In this document: positions 44,903 through 53,344 of the stretch, in pieces
How positions within the stretch are numbered: the stretch's first letter is position 1
How the letters are laid out: every line of letters begins with the position of its first letter
Origin: Paenibacillus typhae
GTDB taxonomy: Bacteria > Bacillota > Bacilli > Paenibacillales > Paenibacillaceae
Assembly (NCBI RefSeq): GCF_900099765.1
Contig: NZ_FNDX01000002.1
Span: 1-64,000 of the forward strand
DNA length: 64,000 nucleotides
Direction of reading: 5' to 3'
Translations under genes and position numbers: made by a program
The notes under the pieces: model-generated
Databases searched by the model: none
Seen by the model: only the letters and a program-made list of their open reading frames with translations
Told to the model about the DNA's origin: nothing

Positions 44903-45835
44903 ATGCAGCCGCGTGGTCAGAACAGTCTCAGGGAAAAGGTTGTATTTTCCCGGCAATATCCCGTCATCCTGGGCGATACGGTTGGAGTCACTTCAACTTA
45001 TCAAAGACTGCACGCCCATGATGCGCTTGAGATCAATATGATTAAATCAGGGACCGGGTATTACATCATCAACGGGGAGCGGTATGATTTCCGGGAGGGG
45101 GACATTCTGCTGATTAACTCCAATGATCTGCACTGTGCTTATGAAACCGGAAATCTGATTATGCAGGTCATTACGTTTGATGCTGCTTGGTTCATGGGCA
45201 TGGTGCGCTGTGATCCGGATGTGCTGGCCCCCTTCAAGGATATGGGCCTTCATTTCAGCAATCTGCTGGACCGGGAGAACGGGCAGATCGGCGCTCTCCG
45301 CGCGCTGCTGCTGCAGATTCAGGAGGAGCATGAAACAGAAAGCAGGTCTTACACCTCGGTTGTGTATGCCCTTCTGCTGCAATTTTTTGTTTATGTGAAC
45401 CGCTACTTCCGGATGGACTCCCTGCAGCCCGGCAAATCCACAGTAACGACCACCCAGCTCGAAAAAATCTGGCAGGTCACCCGCATCATGGAGGAGCAGC
45501 CTGCTTACCCCTGGACGCTTGAAGAGCTGGCAGCCCTGGTCTATTTAAGCCCTTCACGCTTCAGTGATATCTTCCGCCGCACAGCCGGCATGTCTCCGCT
45601 GCTGTATTTAATCCAGTTGCGCCTGGAGAACGCCTATACCCTTTTACAGACCACCGACCGTAAAATCCTCGATATCGCCATGGAGTGCGGTTTCCGCACC
45701 CTGTCCAATTTCAACCGGCTGTTTAAACGGCATATTGGAACTGAGCCGCGGAACGTCCGCACTCAGAAAACCCTGCTCGACAGTAAGATAGTGTCAGTAT
45801 TTGAGCGATTAGGCGGAGTGCCTGAAACAGAATAG
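44903..45835 (+). CDS. AraC family regulator of the amino-sugar operon
   Basis: 310 residues. N-terminal cupin (HAHDALEINMIKSGTGYYIINGERYDFREGDILLINSNDLH), middle helices, then the double HTH from about 195 (WTLEELAALVYLSPSRFSDIFRRTAGMSPLLYLIQLRLENAYTLLQTTDRKILDIAMECGFRTLSNFNRLFKRHIG). The start is the ATG behind AAGGGGGG. It directly precedes the ABC importer operon in the same direction and is its probable activator, sensing the imported sugar. Confidence 0.9.
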   Translation: MQPRGQNSLREKVVFSRQYPVILGDTVGVTSTYQRLHAHDALEINMIKSGTGYYIINGERYDFREGDILLINSNDLHCAYETGNLIMQVITFDAAWFMGMVRCDPDVLAPFKDMGLHFSNLLDRENGQIGALRALLLQIQEEHETESRSYTSVVYALLLQFFVYVNRYFRMDSLQPGKSTVTTTQLEKIWQVTRIMEEQPAYPWTLEELAALVYLSPSRFSDIFRRTAGMSPLLYLIQLRLENAYTLLQTTDRKILDIAMECGFRTLSNFNRLFKRHIGTEPRNVRTQKTLLDSKIVSVFERLGGVPETE

Positions 45836-45911
45836 GGTTATGATCAAGTCAGTAAATATAACAACATTAGTTATTAGGATTAACAAGAAGTATATGGAAA
45901 AGGAGGTTAAA

Positions 45912-46868
45912 ATGCAGAAGATCGCCTATCACATTGAGACAAAAGAGAAGACCCGGAAGCCAAATGCCTTCAAACGCTTTGCCCGGCAGTGGGATCTTCA
46001 GCTGATGGTGCTGCCGGCCTTATTCTTTATTCTTGTATTCAGTTACATTCCGATGTACGGTGTGCTGATGGCATTTCAGGATTACAACCTGTTCAAGGGG
46101 TTTACAGGCAGTCCCTGGGTGGAACTCAAGCATTTTGAGATGTTTTTTGCCGCACCTGAATTCTGGACAGTCATGCGCAATACGCTTGTAATCAGTCTGC
46201 TTAAGCTGCTGGTGGGCTTTCCGGCACCGATTCTGCTGGCACTGATGCTGAATGAGGTTCGCAGCAGAGTGTTCAAAAGAACCGTGCAGACCATCAGCTA
46301 TCTGCCGCATTTTCTGTCCTGGGTCATTGTCTCCGGCTTTGTAATGTCCATGCTCTCCACAGAGAACGGAAGCGTGAATATGCTGCTTCAGCAGTTGAAT
46401 CTGATCAAGGATCCGATTAACTTCCTGTCGCTGCCGGAATATTTCTGGACCATCCTCGTTACAACCGGAGTGTGGAAGGAAATCGGCTTTTCCTCCATCG
46501 TCTACCTCGCAGCAATTGCCGGTATTGATCCGAATATGCACGAGGCGGCTTCAATAGACGGTGCAGGCAAGCTGAGACAGATGTTTTCCATTACACTTCC
46601 GTCCATTTTACCGGTTATTATTGTCTTTCTGATTCTTGCAATCGGCAATCTGCTCAGCGCTGGCTTTGAGGACATCCTGCTCCTCGGCGCAAATCCCGTG
46701 CTGCGCGACGTGGGCGATGTCTTAGACACCTATGTATACCGGATCGGTATCCAGAACAACCGTTACTCCTATGCTACGGCAGCCGGCCTGTTTAAATCGC
46801 TGATCGGCGTGTTCCTTCTGGTCGGGGCGAACTATGCCGCACGCAAATCCGGAAACAGCCTATGGTGA
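45912..46868 (+). CDS. Sugar ABC transporter permease, LplB-like
   Basis: 318 residues from the ATG at 45912, which has a perfect AAAGGAGG five bases upstream; the frame is open 24 codons earlier without such a site. About six membrane helices. The coupling loop EAASIDGAGKLRQMFSITLPSI is the EAA motif. The RQWDLQLMVLPALFFILVFSYIPMYGVLMAFQDYN start is typical of the LplB/YtcP-type importers common in Paenibacillus, which bring in oligosaccharides. First gene of the importer. Confidence 0.92.
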   Translation: MQKIAYHIETKEKTRKPNAFKRFARQWDLQLMVLPALFFILVFSYIPMYGVLMAFQDYNLFKGFTGSPWVELKHFEMFFAAPEFWTVMRNTLVISLLKLLVGFPAPILLALMLNEVRSRVFKRTVQTISYLPHFLSWVIVSGFVMSMLSTENGSVNMLLQQLNLIKDPINFLSLPEYFWTILVTTGVWKEIGFSSIVYLAAIAGIDPNMHEAASIDGAGKLRQMFSITLPSILPVIIVFLILAIGNLLSAGFEDILLLGANPVLRDVGDVLDTYVYRIGIQNNRYSYATAAGLFKSLIGVFLLVGANYAARKSGNSLW

Positions 46869-46891
46869 AGCATGAAAGGGGGCAGATATAG

Positions 46892-47785
46892 ATGAAGCTG
46901 ACAGCCGGGGACCGGGTACTCGTAACGGTGATCTACATTTTACTAGCAATACTAGCCTTTCTGTCCTTTTATCCTTTCTGGAACGCTGCCGTTATTTCTT
47001 TTAACAACGGAACAGACACAATGCGCGGAGGAGTCACTTTTTGGCCAAGACAATTTTCACTTGAGAATTATTCGGTGGTATTTCAGGACAGCCGACTGAT
47101 TAACGGCTTCGTAATCTCCGTATTGCGGACTGTAATCGGCACCTTCACCTCGATTGCCGCCACTGCAATTTTTGCATACGGCATGAGCAAATCAGAGCTG
47201 ATGGGGCGCAAGTTTTATATGGTTTTCTGTATCATCACGATGTATTTCAGCGGCGGACTGATTCCGAGCTTTCTGCTGATCCGCGAGCTGGGCATGTTCA
47301 ACTCCTTCTGGGTTATGGTCATCCCGGGACTGATCAGTGTCTGGAACATGATTATTTTCCGGACCTTCTTCAAAGGAATACCGGCAGGGCTGGAGGAATC
47401 CGCGAGAATCGACGGCTGCTCCAACTGGGGAGTACTGCTGCGCATTGTGCTTCCGCTGTCAGGGCCGGTCATTGCGACCTTGTCGCTGTTCACCGCGGTC
47501 TACCACTGGAATGACTGGTTCACACCCAGCATCTACCTCAGCAATGTTGATTTAATGCCGATTCAGACCAAGCTGCAGCAGATCCTCAATTCTAACATCA
47601 TGTCCGAACAGATGGCCCAGCTGGACGCGGCTGCACAGGGACGGATGAACAAAATGCGCGCCGTCACAACCAAATCCCTGTCCATGGCTACCATGATGGT
47701 CGCTACGATTCCGATTTTATGCGTGTATCCTTTCCTGCAAAAATACTTCGTTAAGGGCGTTATGGTCGGTTCACTAAAAGAATAA
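46892..47785 (+). CDS. Sugar ABC transporter permease, LplC/YtcP-like
   Basis: 297 residues, about six helices, EAA loop EESARIDGCSNWGVLLRIVLPLSGPVIAT and the typical insertion AQLDAAAQGRMNKMRAVTTKSLSMATMMV near the end. AAAGGGGG precedes the ATG. Forms the channel with the preceding permease. No ATPase gene is in this operon; such importers usually share a common MsmX-like ATPase encoded elsewhere. Confidence 0.92.
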   Translation: MKLTAGDRVLVTVIYILLAILAFLSFYPFWNAAVISFNNGTDTMRGGVTFWPRQFSLENYSVVFQDSRLINGFVISVLRTVIGTFTSIAATAIFAYGMSKSELMGRKFYMVFCIITMYFSGGLIPSFLLIRELGMFNSFWVMVIPGLISVWNMIIFRTFFKGIPAGLEESARIDGCSNWGVLLRIVLPLSGPVIATLSLFTAVYHWNDWFTPSIYLSNVDLMPIQTKLQQILNSNIMSEQMAQLDAAAQGRMNKMRAVTTKSLSMATMMVATIPILCVYPFLQKYFVKGVMVGSLKE

Positions 47786-47809
47786 AGGAACTCAAGGGGG
47801 AATTAACCA

Positions 47810-49486
47810 ATGATCTCAGGCAAAACAAAGGTGTCCGCTTTAGCGGCTGTTCTTAGTCTTATGATTGGTTTAACGGGCTGTACAGGCGGCAACAACAGTC
47901 CTTCAAATACTTCGAATTCCGCAAACAACGCTAATGCAGCAGCAGATAACAGTCCGGATGCTGCCGGAGGCGGGGGATATGTGCTTGGTGAGCAGCCGCT
48001 GGAATTCTCCTTCTACGGCCATTATGACTGGTATACAATGCCTAACTGGGGTGAGGATCTCTCCTCCAAATGGATTAAGGATAATAAAAAGGTGAATGTC
48101 CTGCCTGTCAGCTCCGGAGGCAATGCCAAGCAAAAGCTAAGCACCATGATCGTCTCCGGCGAGCTTCCCGATGTCATCTGGATGGAACGCGGAGCGGATG
48201 TCGAGCAGCTGCGGGCTGCCGGAGCGTTGGTACCGTTTGATGATTATCTCGACAAATACCCGAATCTGAAGGAATGGGCAGGCGAGGAGACACTGGATAT
48301 GCTGCGTTCCTCCGACGGCAAGCTCTATCAGTTCCCGAACTGGTACACCACTCAGCCGAACGGAAATACCGGTTATCTGGTCAACAAAAAAATCTATAAT
48401 GAGCTGGGCACACCGCCTCTGGAGACTACCGACGATCTGTATGCTTACCTGAAGCTGGTCAAGGAGAAGTACCCTGACGTGGTTCCGTTTGAGGTCGGAC
48501 AAGGCGCGGAAGGGATTGATGTCCTGTCGTCCGCCTTTGCCGAGAACCGTCCTTATGTGTTCAGCGCCCTCAGCATGATGGCGATTCCAAGCGGCAATGA
48601 AATGACCTCCGTATTTAAAGACGATGCGTTCCGTTCCTCACTGGTGTATGCGAATCAGCTGTACCGGGATAAGCTGATCAGCCAGGATGCATTCACCCAG
48701 AATCTTGAGCAGGTGGAGCAGAAGATCATTACCGGCAAGATCGCGGTATACGCCGCCTCCAGTCCGACAGAGTATGGCGCAATCGGCAACTCGCTGCTGA
48801 AGGAGCAGGATCCGGAGGCCGGCTATATCATGGTCTGGCCGATTCATAAGGCAGGCCTGGATAAGAACAAGATTTTCCCGGGTGCCTATAATCAGCTTGG
48901 CTGGAATGTGAGTGTCATTACCACTGCCGCCAAGGATCCGGAAGCTGTCTTTGCTTTCCTCGACTGGTTCACCGGACCGGAAGGCCAGCGGATTATTATG
49001 TGGGGACCTGAAGGCAAGTACTGGGACGGAACAGATGAAGAAGGAGCTCCGCTGTTCACTGAGGCTTTCACAACAGATACCAAAGGCCGCGATGAGCTGA
49101 TGAACGCTACGGTCAATCTGCAATGGAACGGCAACACAGTGTATGTGGACAATTCCAAAATGAAATTTGAATCTACGCTGCCGGAAGACCAGAAGAGCTG
49201 GGAGACCAAGTGGCAGTCCGAAATTACCTGGAAAACACAGTTTGATACGACTGAATTCGTAAATCTGGCACCTGCCGGCGATTCCCAGGAAGGAATCATC
49301 TCGCAGAGTGTAGGCGAAATTTACGAAAAAGCCAGAGCACAGGCTGTGCTCAATGCCAAAAATGAGGCTGAGGTGCTGGCCATTCTGGATAAGGCTGAAG
49401 CGGATGCCCAGCAGGTTGGATACAGTGAGCTGCTCAAATACAAAACGGAAAAATGGCAGGAGAACCGCAGCAAATTAGGAAAATAA
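47810..49486 (+). CDS. Extracellular solute-binding lipoprotein
   Basis: 558 residues. Lipoprotein signal with lipobox LTGC, C24 being the lipid-modified cysteine, then a Ser/Asn/Ala-rich linker to about 55. The remainder is a large family 1 (LplA/YtcQ-type) sugar-binding protein: LPDVIWMERGAD, GKLYQFPNWYTTQP, GYLVNKKIYNELG, GPEGQRIIMWGPEGKYW. Binds the oligosaccharide outside and hands it to the two permeases. Ligand not readable from sequence; the enzymes downstream suggest a GlcNAc-containing sugar. Confidence 0.93.
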   Translation: MISGKTKVSALAAVLSLMIGLTGCTGGNNSPSNTSNSANNANAAADNSPDAAGGGGYVLGEQPLEFSFYGHYDWYTMPNWGEDLSSKWIKDNKKVNVLPVSSGGNAKQKLSTMIVSGELPDVIWMERGADVEQLRAAGALVPFDDYLDKYPNLKEWAGEETLDMLRSSDGKLYQFPNWYTTQPNGNTGYLVNKKIYNELGTPPLETTDDLYAYLKLVKEKYPDVVPFEVGQGAEGIDVLSSAFAENRPYVFSALSMMAIPSGNEMTSVFKDDAFRSSLVYANQLYRDKLISQDAFTQNLEQVEQKIITGKIAVYAASSPTEYGAIGNSLLKEQDPEAGYIMVWPIHKAGLDKNKIFPGAYNQLGWNVSVITTAAKDPEAVFAFLDWFTGPEGQRIIMWGPEGKYWDGTDEEGAPLFTEAFTTDTKGRDELMNATVNLQWNGNTVYVDNSKMKFESTLPEDQKSWETKWQSEITWKTQFDTTEFVNLAPAGDSQEGIISQSVGEIYEKARAQAVLNAKNEAEVLAILDKAEADAQQVGYSELLKYKTEKWQENRSKLGK

Positions 49487-49510
49487 ACTGATCTACAGGA
49501 GCGGGAGACT

Positions 49511-50503
49511 GTGAACTATTACTTGGGCGTTGACGGCGGAGGCAGTAAAACACTGGCCGTCATATCCGATGCCGCGGGCCGGATTGTGGGACGCGGCACA
49601 AGCGGATGCGGTAACCATCAGACAGGGGCTGCAAGGGCCGAGATCAACATCCGGGAGGCAGTGGAGGAAGCTCTCCTCCACGCGGGCCTCCGCAAAGAGC
49701 AAGTCACCTATTCATTATTCGGACTCGCTGGAGCTGACCGGGAAGCTGACTTTAAGATTCTGCGTCCGATGATAGCGGGGTTGGGTATGGAACCCCATTC
49801 TATCGTATGCGATACGGTTATCGGCCTTCGGGCCGGGACCCGGCAGTCCTACGGCGCCGTGGTGATCTGCGGGACCGGAACCAACTGCTACGGTATCAAC
49901 CGCAGCGGGCAGGAGCTGCAGGTTGGCGGCTTCGGGTATACCTTCGGCGATTTCGGCGGAGGCTCCGATCTGGCAGTTGAAGCCTTCCGCAGCGTGATCC
50001 GCGCCTGGGAGGGACGCGGCCGGCCTACCCGGCTGGCCCAGGCTGTTTTGGGCAAGCTTGGCTATGCATCTGAAGAAGCGATGTTTCATTATTATCTCGA
50101 TCACGGGCTGCGTGTACCGCACGAGATTGCCAAGCTGATCTTCGAGGTCGCAGCAGAGGATGAAACCGCGCGTACTATTCTGCAAAAGCAAGGAAAGGAG
50201 CTGGGGCTTGCGGCCAGTGCGGTGATCCGCAGGCTCGGCATGCAGCAGGACACCTTCGATCTGGTGCTGGCCGGCAGCATTTTGACCCGCGGGGAGAGCA
50301 GGTATGTAGTCCCTTATATTGCAGAGACAGTATCCCATGTTGCTCCCGGCTGTACCCTGCAAATGCTGTCACAAGAGCCGGTAGCAGGAGCGCTGCTTAT
50401 GGCAATGGAGAAATCGGGGATTCAGGTGGAGGAAGCGGTCTATGAGCAGTTACAACATACCTTATCCGTAAAGGCGGCGAATGCAGTATGGCAGAACGAC
50501 TGA
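49511..50503 (+). CDS. BadF/BadG family sugar kinase (GlcNAc/MurNAc kinase-like)
   Basis: 330 residues with a GTG start behind CAGGAGCGGGAG. ASKHA fold: phosphate 1 loop DGGGSKT at 8-14, GTGTNCYG and GGFGYTFGDFGGGSDLA in the middle, AGSILTRGES near the adenosine site. This family includes human NAGK and clostridial MurK, which phosphorylate GlcNAc and MurNAc at C6. In this operon it would trap imported amino sugar, or phosphorylate a disaccharide for the GH4 enzyme. The end overlaps the GH4 start by 16 nt. Confidence 0.85.
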   Translation: MNYYLGVDGGGSKTLAVISDAAGRIVGRGTSGCGNHQTGAARAEINIREAVEEALLHAGLRKEQVTYSLFGLAGADREADFKILRPMIAGLGMEPHSIVCDTVIGLRAGTRQSYGAVVICGTGTNCYGINRSGQELQVGGFGYTFGDFGGGSDLAVEAFRSVIRAWEGRGRPTRLAQAVLGKLGYASEEAMFHYYLDHGLRVPHEIAKLIFEVAAEDETARTILQKQGKELGLAASAVIRRLGMQQDTFDLVLAGSILTRGESRYVVPYIAETVSHVAPGCTLQMLSQEPVAGALLMAMEKSGIQVEEAVYEQLQHTLSVKAANAVWQND

Positions 50504-51789
50504 AAGTGGCGGTAATCGGGGGAGGCTCCTCCTATACTCCGGAATTAATTGAGGGGTTTATCCTGAACTACGCTACTTTTCCGGTAACAGAAATTGTTCT
50601 CGTTGATATACAGGAGGGCTTCCACAAGCTGTCCATCGTCGGGGAGCTTGCCCGGCGGATGATTGCCAGATCCGGGCTGCCGATTGAGCTCAGTCTCACA
50701 CTGGACCGGCGCTCGGCACTTACGGATGCCAGCTTTGTCACTACACAGATGCGTGTGGGCAGGCTCGAAGCCCGCGGCTGGGATGAGACCATTCCGCTGA
50801 AATACGGGATGATCGGCCAGGAAACGACTGGCCCGGGAGGGATGATGAAGGCACTGCGGACCATTCCGGTACTGCTGGAGGTCGCCAGGGATATGGAGGA
50901 GCTGTGCCCGGATGCGTGGCTGCTGAATTTTACAAATCCTGCGGGCATGGTGACCGAGGCTATCCATAAGCACTCAAGCATCAAATCCATCGGGCTGTGT
51001 AATTCTCCGATCGCCGCCTATAAATGGCTGTCTGAGCTGTATCAGGTGCCGGCTGAACGGATTTATTGTGAATTTGCCGGCCTGAATCATCTGCACTGGA
51101 TCAGCACCATTACTATTGACGGTGAGTCCAAGCTGCCTGAGCTGCTGGCGAACCGGGACGGCTATTCCGCCCGCAATGTTCCGCAGTATGACTGGAATGC
51201 GACGCTGCTGTCAGCGCTTAAGGCGATTCCTTCCTATTATCTGAAGTATTTCTATCTGCACCGCGAAATTCTGGCGGAGCAGCAGGGAGCTGCAGCCCGG
51301 GGAGAGACTAGGGCCGAAACCGTCCAGCGCCTTGAGGATGAGCTGTTCGAGCTGTACAAGGACGAGGAGCTGGCCGAAAAGCCGAAGCAGCTGGAGCAGC
51401 GGGGAGGAGCTTATTACTCTGAAGCCGCAGTCCGGCTGATGAATTCACTGTATAATGATTCCGGCGATATTCAGACCCTGAATGTGCCTAATCAGGGCAT
51501 TCTCGGATTCCTTCCGGACGACGCCTGCATTGAGGTCAATTGCAAAGTGCATAAGAACGGACCCGTTGCCATGCCGGTTACTGCCGTACCGGAAGCGGCC
51601 AAGGGTCTGATCCATGCGGTCAAAACCTATGAGGGATTGGCAATTGAAGCTGCTGTAACCGGCAGCCGTTCGACCGCCTTACTTGCTCTTGCCCATCATC
51701 CGCTGGTACCTTCAGCCAATGACGCAGAAGCGATGCTGGATGAGATGCTGGAGCAGAACAAAGCTTATCTCCCGGGGTTTTTCAAATGA
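50488..51789 (+). CDS. GH4 family 6-phospho-beta-glycosidase
   Basis: 433 residues. Rossmann start VAVIGGGSSYTPEL at 7-20, metal motif C171-N172-S173-P174 and H201 in GLNHLHW. GH4 enzymes use NAD+ and Mn2+ in a redox-elimination mechanism; the CN-x-P form is that of 6-phospho-beta-glucosidases such as LicH and ChbF, which need a phosphorylated disaccharide. Such substrates usually come from a PTS, but this operon has an ABC importer and a kinase instead. ATG overlaps the kinase end, and its own stop overlaps the next ATG (ATGA). Confidence 0.88.
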   Translation: MAERLKVAVIGGGSSYTPELIEGFILNYATFPVTEIVLVDIQEGFHKLSIVGELARRMIARSGLPIELSLTLDRRSALTDASFVTTQMRVGRLEARGWDETIPLKYGMIGQETTGPGGMMKALRTIPVLLEVARDMEELCPDAWLLNFTNPAGMVTEAIHKHSSIKSIGLCNSPIAAYKWLSELYQVPAERIYCEFAGLNHLHWISTITIDGESKLPELLANRDGYSARNVPQYDWNATLLSALKAIPSYYLKYFYLHREILAEQQGAAARGETRAETVQRLEDELFELYKDEELAEKPKQLEQRGGAYYSEAAVRLMNSLYNDSGDIQTLNVPNQGILGFLPDDACIEVNCKVHKNGPVAMPVTAVPEAAKGLIHAVKTYEGLAIEAAVTGSRSTALLALAHHPLVPSANDAEAMLDEMLEQNKAYLPGFFK

Positions 51790-53315
51790 ACCTGGAACAG
51801 AAAATTGCCCGGATGTGTGTCACCGGGCTGCCTTCCAAGGCAGCGGACTCCTCGTTTGAGGAGCGGCTAAGAGCCTTGCCTTCAGGCGGGCTCGGTTTGT
51901 TTCCGCACAATATAGACAACGAATCTCAGTTGCGCAGGCTGGTCCACGGTGTGACGGCTGCTGCCGGCCGGCTCGGATTCACTTCACCTTACCTTCTCTC
52001 CATTGATGAAGAGGGAGGCAGTCTGGCTAATCTGAAGGGGATGTTCCCACATGTGCCGGGCAACCGCGCGGTGGGCCTGATCGGTGAGCCTGCTGCAGCC
52101 TTTCTGCAGGGAAAGCTTATCGGCAGCCAGCTGGCCGTACTAGGCATCCCGATGAGCTGGGCACCGGTGCTGGATGTGAATACGAATATCTTGAACCCCG
52201 TAGTCGGTGTCCGCTCTTATGGTGAAGAGCCGGCTAAAGTAGCAGAGCTTGGCACCGCATTTATCAAGGGGATGCATGAAGCAGGCATAGCCGTTACGGC
52301 CAAGCATTTTCCCGGCCACGGACAGGTGGATGGCGATTCGCATATCGAGCTTCCGTCATGCGGGCTGCCCCTGGAGGAGCTAAAGAGCGGACCTCTTATT
52401 CCGTTCACGGCTGCCATAGCTGCAGACTGCGACGCGATCATGATGGCACATATCGTCTTCACGGAAATCCCGCAGGCCGAAGGCCTCCCGGCTTCTCTAA
52501 GTCCTTATTTTGTTACAGACCTGCTGCGTAATGAGCTGGGGTTCCAGGGTATCATCTGCACAGATGATGTAGAGATGGGAGCCATCCGGAACACCTTTGA
52601 GCCGGAGCTGATCGGCGAGCTGGCAGTCACTGCCGGCAATGACATGATCCTGATGTGTCATACGCCTGAATTCCAGGACCGGGTCATCAGGGGGATAGCC
52701 GAAGCTGTCCGTCAAGGCCGGATAACGGAAGCCAGAATTGATGAATCCCTGCAGCGGATTGACCGGCTCCAGGAGCGGATGCAGCTGCACAGCAGACGCG
52801 CCTCCCCGGTGCCGCGTGCAGAATGGGTTAGCAGGACAGCCGAGCTGACCCGCTCAACGGTAAAGCTGCAGCGTGATCCACGGCAGAGGCTGCCGCTCTC
52901 TCCAGAGCTGCGGTACCTGCTGCTGCTGCCGCAGCCGGAGAGGCTAACCCTGGCGGATAATACTGACAGCAAGGCTCTTGAGCTGGGGGCGCTTATGGCA
53001 GACCGGGGATTTAATCTTACCGTACAGTATATTCCGAACAATCCTGCTTCCGGTATGATTCATGAGATCATAGCCGGGCTTGAGGAATACGACACAGTCA
53101 TCCTGGGCACCTGGAATGCCCATATTTTCAGCGGACAGCTGGAGTTGGCCGAAGCTGTTAACCGCGAAAAGCCGCTAATTGCCGCCGTTCTCCGCAATCC
53201 GTATGACGCTGAACGGTTGCCTTCTTCTGCATCTGTCATCCTGGTCTGCGGAACCTCTGTTTATTCATTGGAGTCGCTGGCCGATGTCCTGACTACCGGA
53301 AAAACAACACTATAA
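51786..53315 (+). CDS. GH3 beta-N-acetylhexosaminidase (NagZ-like), first copy
   Basis: 509 residues. NagZ signature KHFPGHG at 173-179 with the D184-S-H186 acid/base dyad peculiar to NagZ enzymes, and nucleophile region CTDDVEM with D260. SIDEEGG is the substrate-side loop. The C-terminal ~160 residues are an extra alpha/beta domain as in B. subtilis NagZ. No signal peptide, so it works inside on imported GlcNAc-containing sugars. Overlaps GH4 by 4 nt, hence translational coupling. Confidence 0.9.
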   Translation: MNLEQKIARMCVTGLPSKAADSSFEERLRALPSGGLGLFPHNIDNESQLRRLVHGVTAAAGRLGFTSPYLLSIDEEGGSLANLKGMFPHVPGNRAVGLIGEPAAAFLQGKLIGSQLAVLGIPMSWAPVLDVNTNILNPVVGVRSYGEEPAKVAELGTAFIKGMHEAGIAVTAKHFPGHGQVDGDSHIELPSCGLPLEELKSGPLIPFTAAIAADCDAIMMAHIVFTEIPQAEGLPASLSPYFVTDLLRNELGFQGIICTDDVEMGAIRNTFEPELIGELAVTAGNDMILMCHTPEFQDRVIRGIAEAVRQGRITEARIDESLQRIDRLQERMQLHSRRASPVPRAEWVSRTAELTRSTVKLQRDPRQRLPLSPELRYLLLLPQPERLTLADNTDSKALELGALMADRGFNLTVQYIPNNPASGMIHEIIAGLEEYDTVILGTWNAHIFSGQLELAEAVNREKPLIAAVLRNPYDAERLPSSASVILVCGTSVYSLESLADVLTTGKTTL

Positions 53316-53344
53316 CCCGAGAACAAAGGAGCTGTAGCTCATCA

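Noticed and set aside
45840..45911. Upstream start for the LplB-like permease
   Set aside because: The extension has no RBS, while AAAGGAGG is perfectly placed for ATG 45912.
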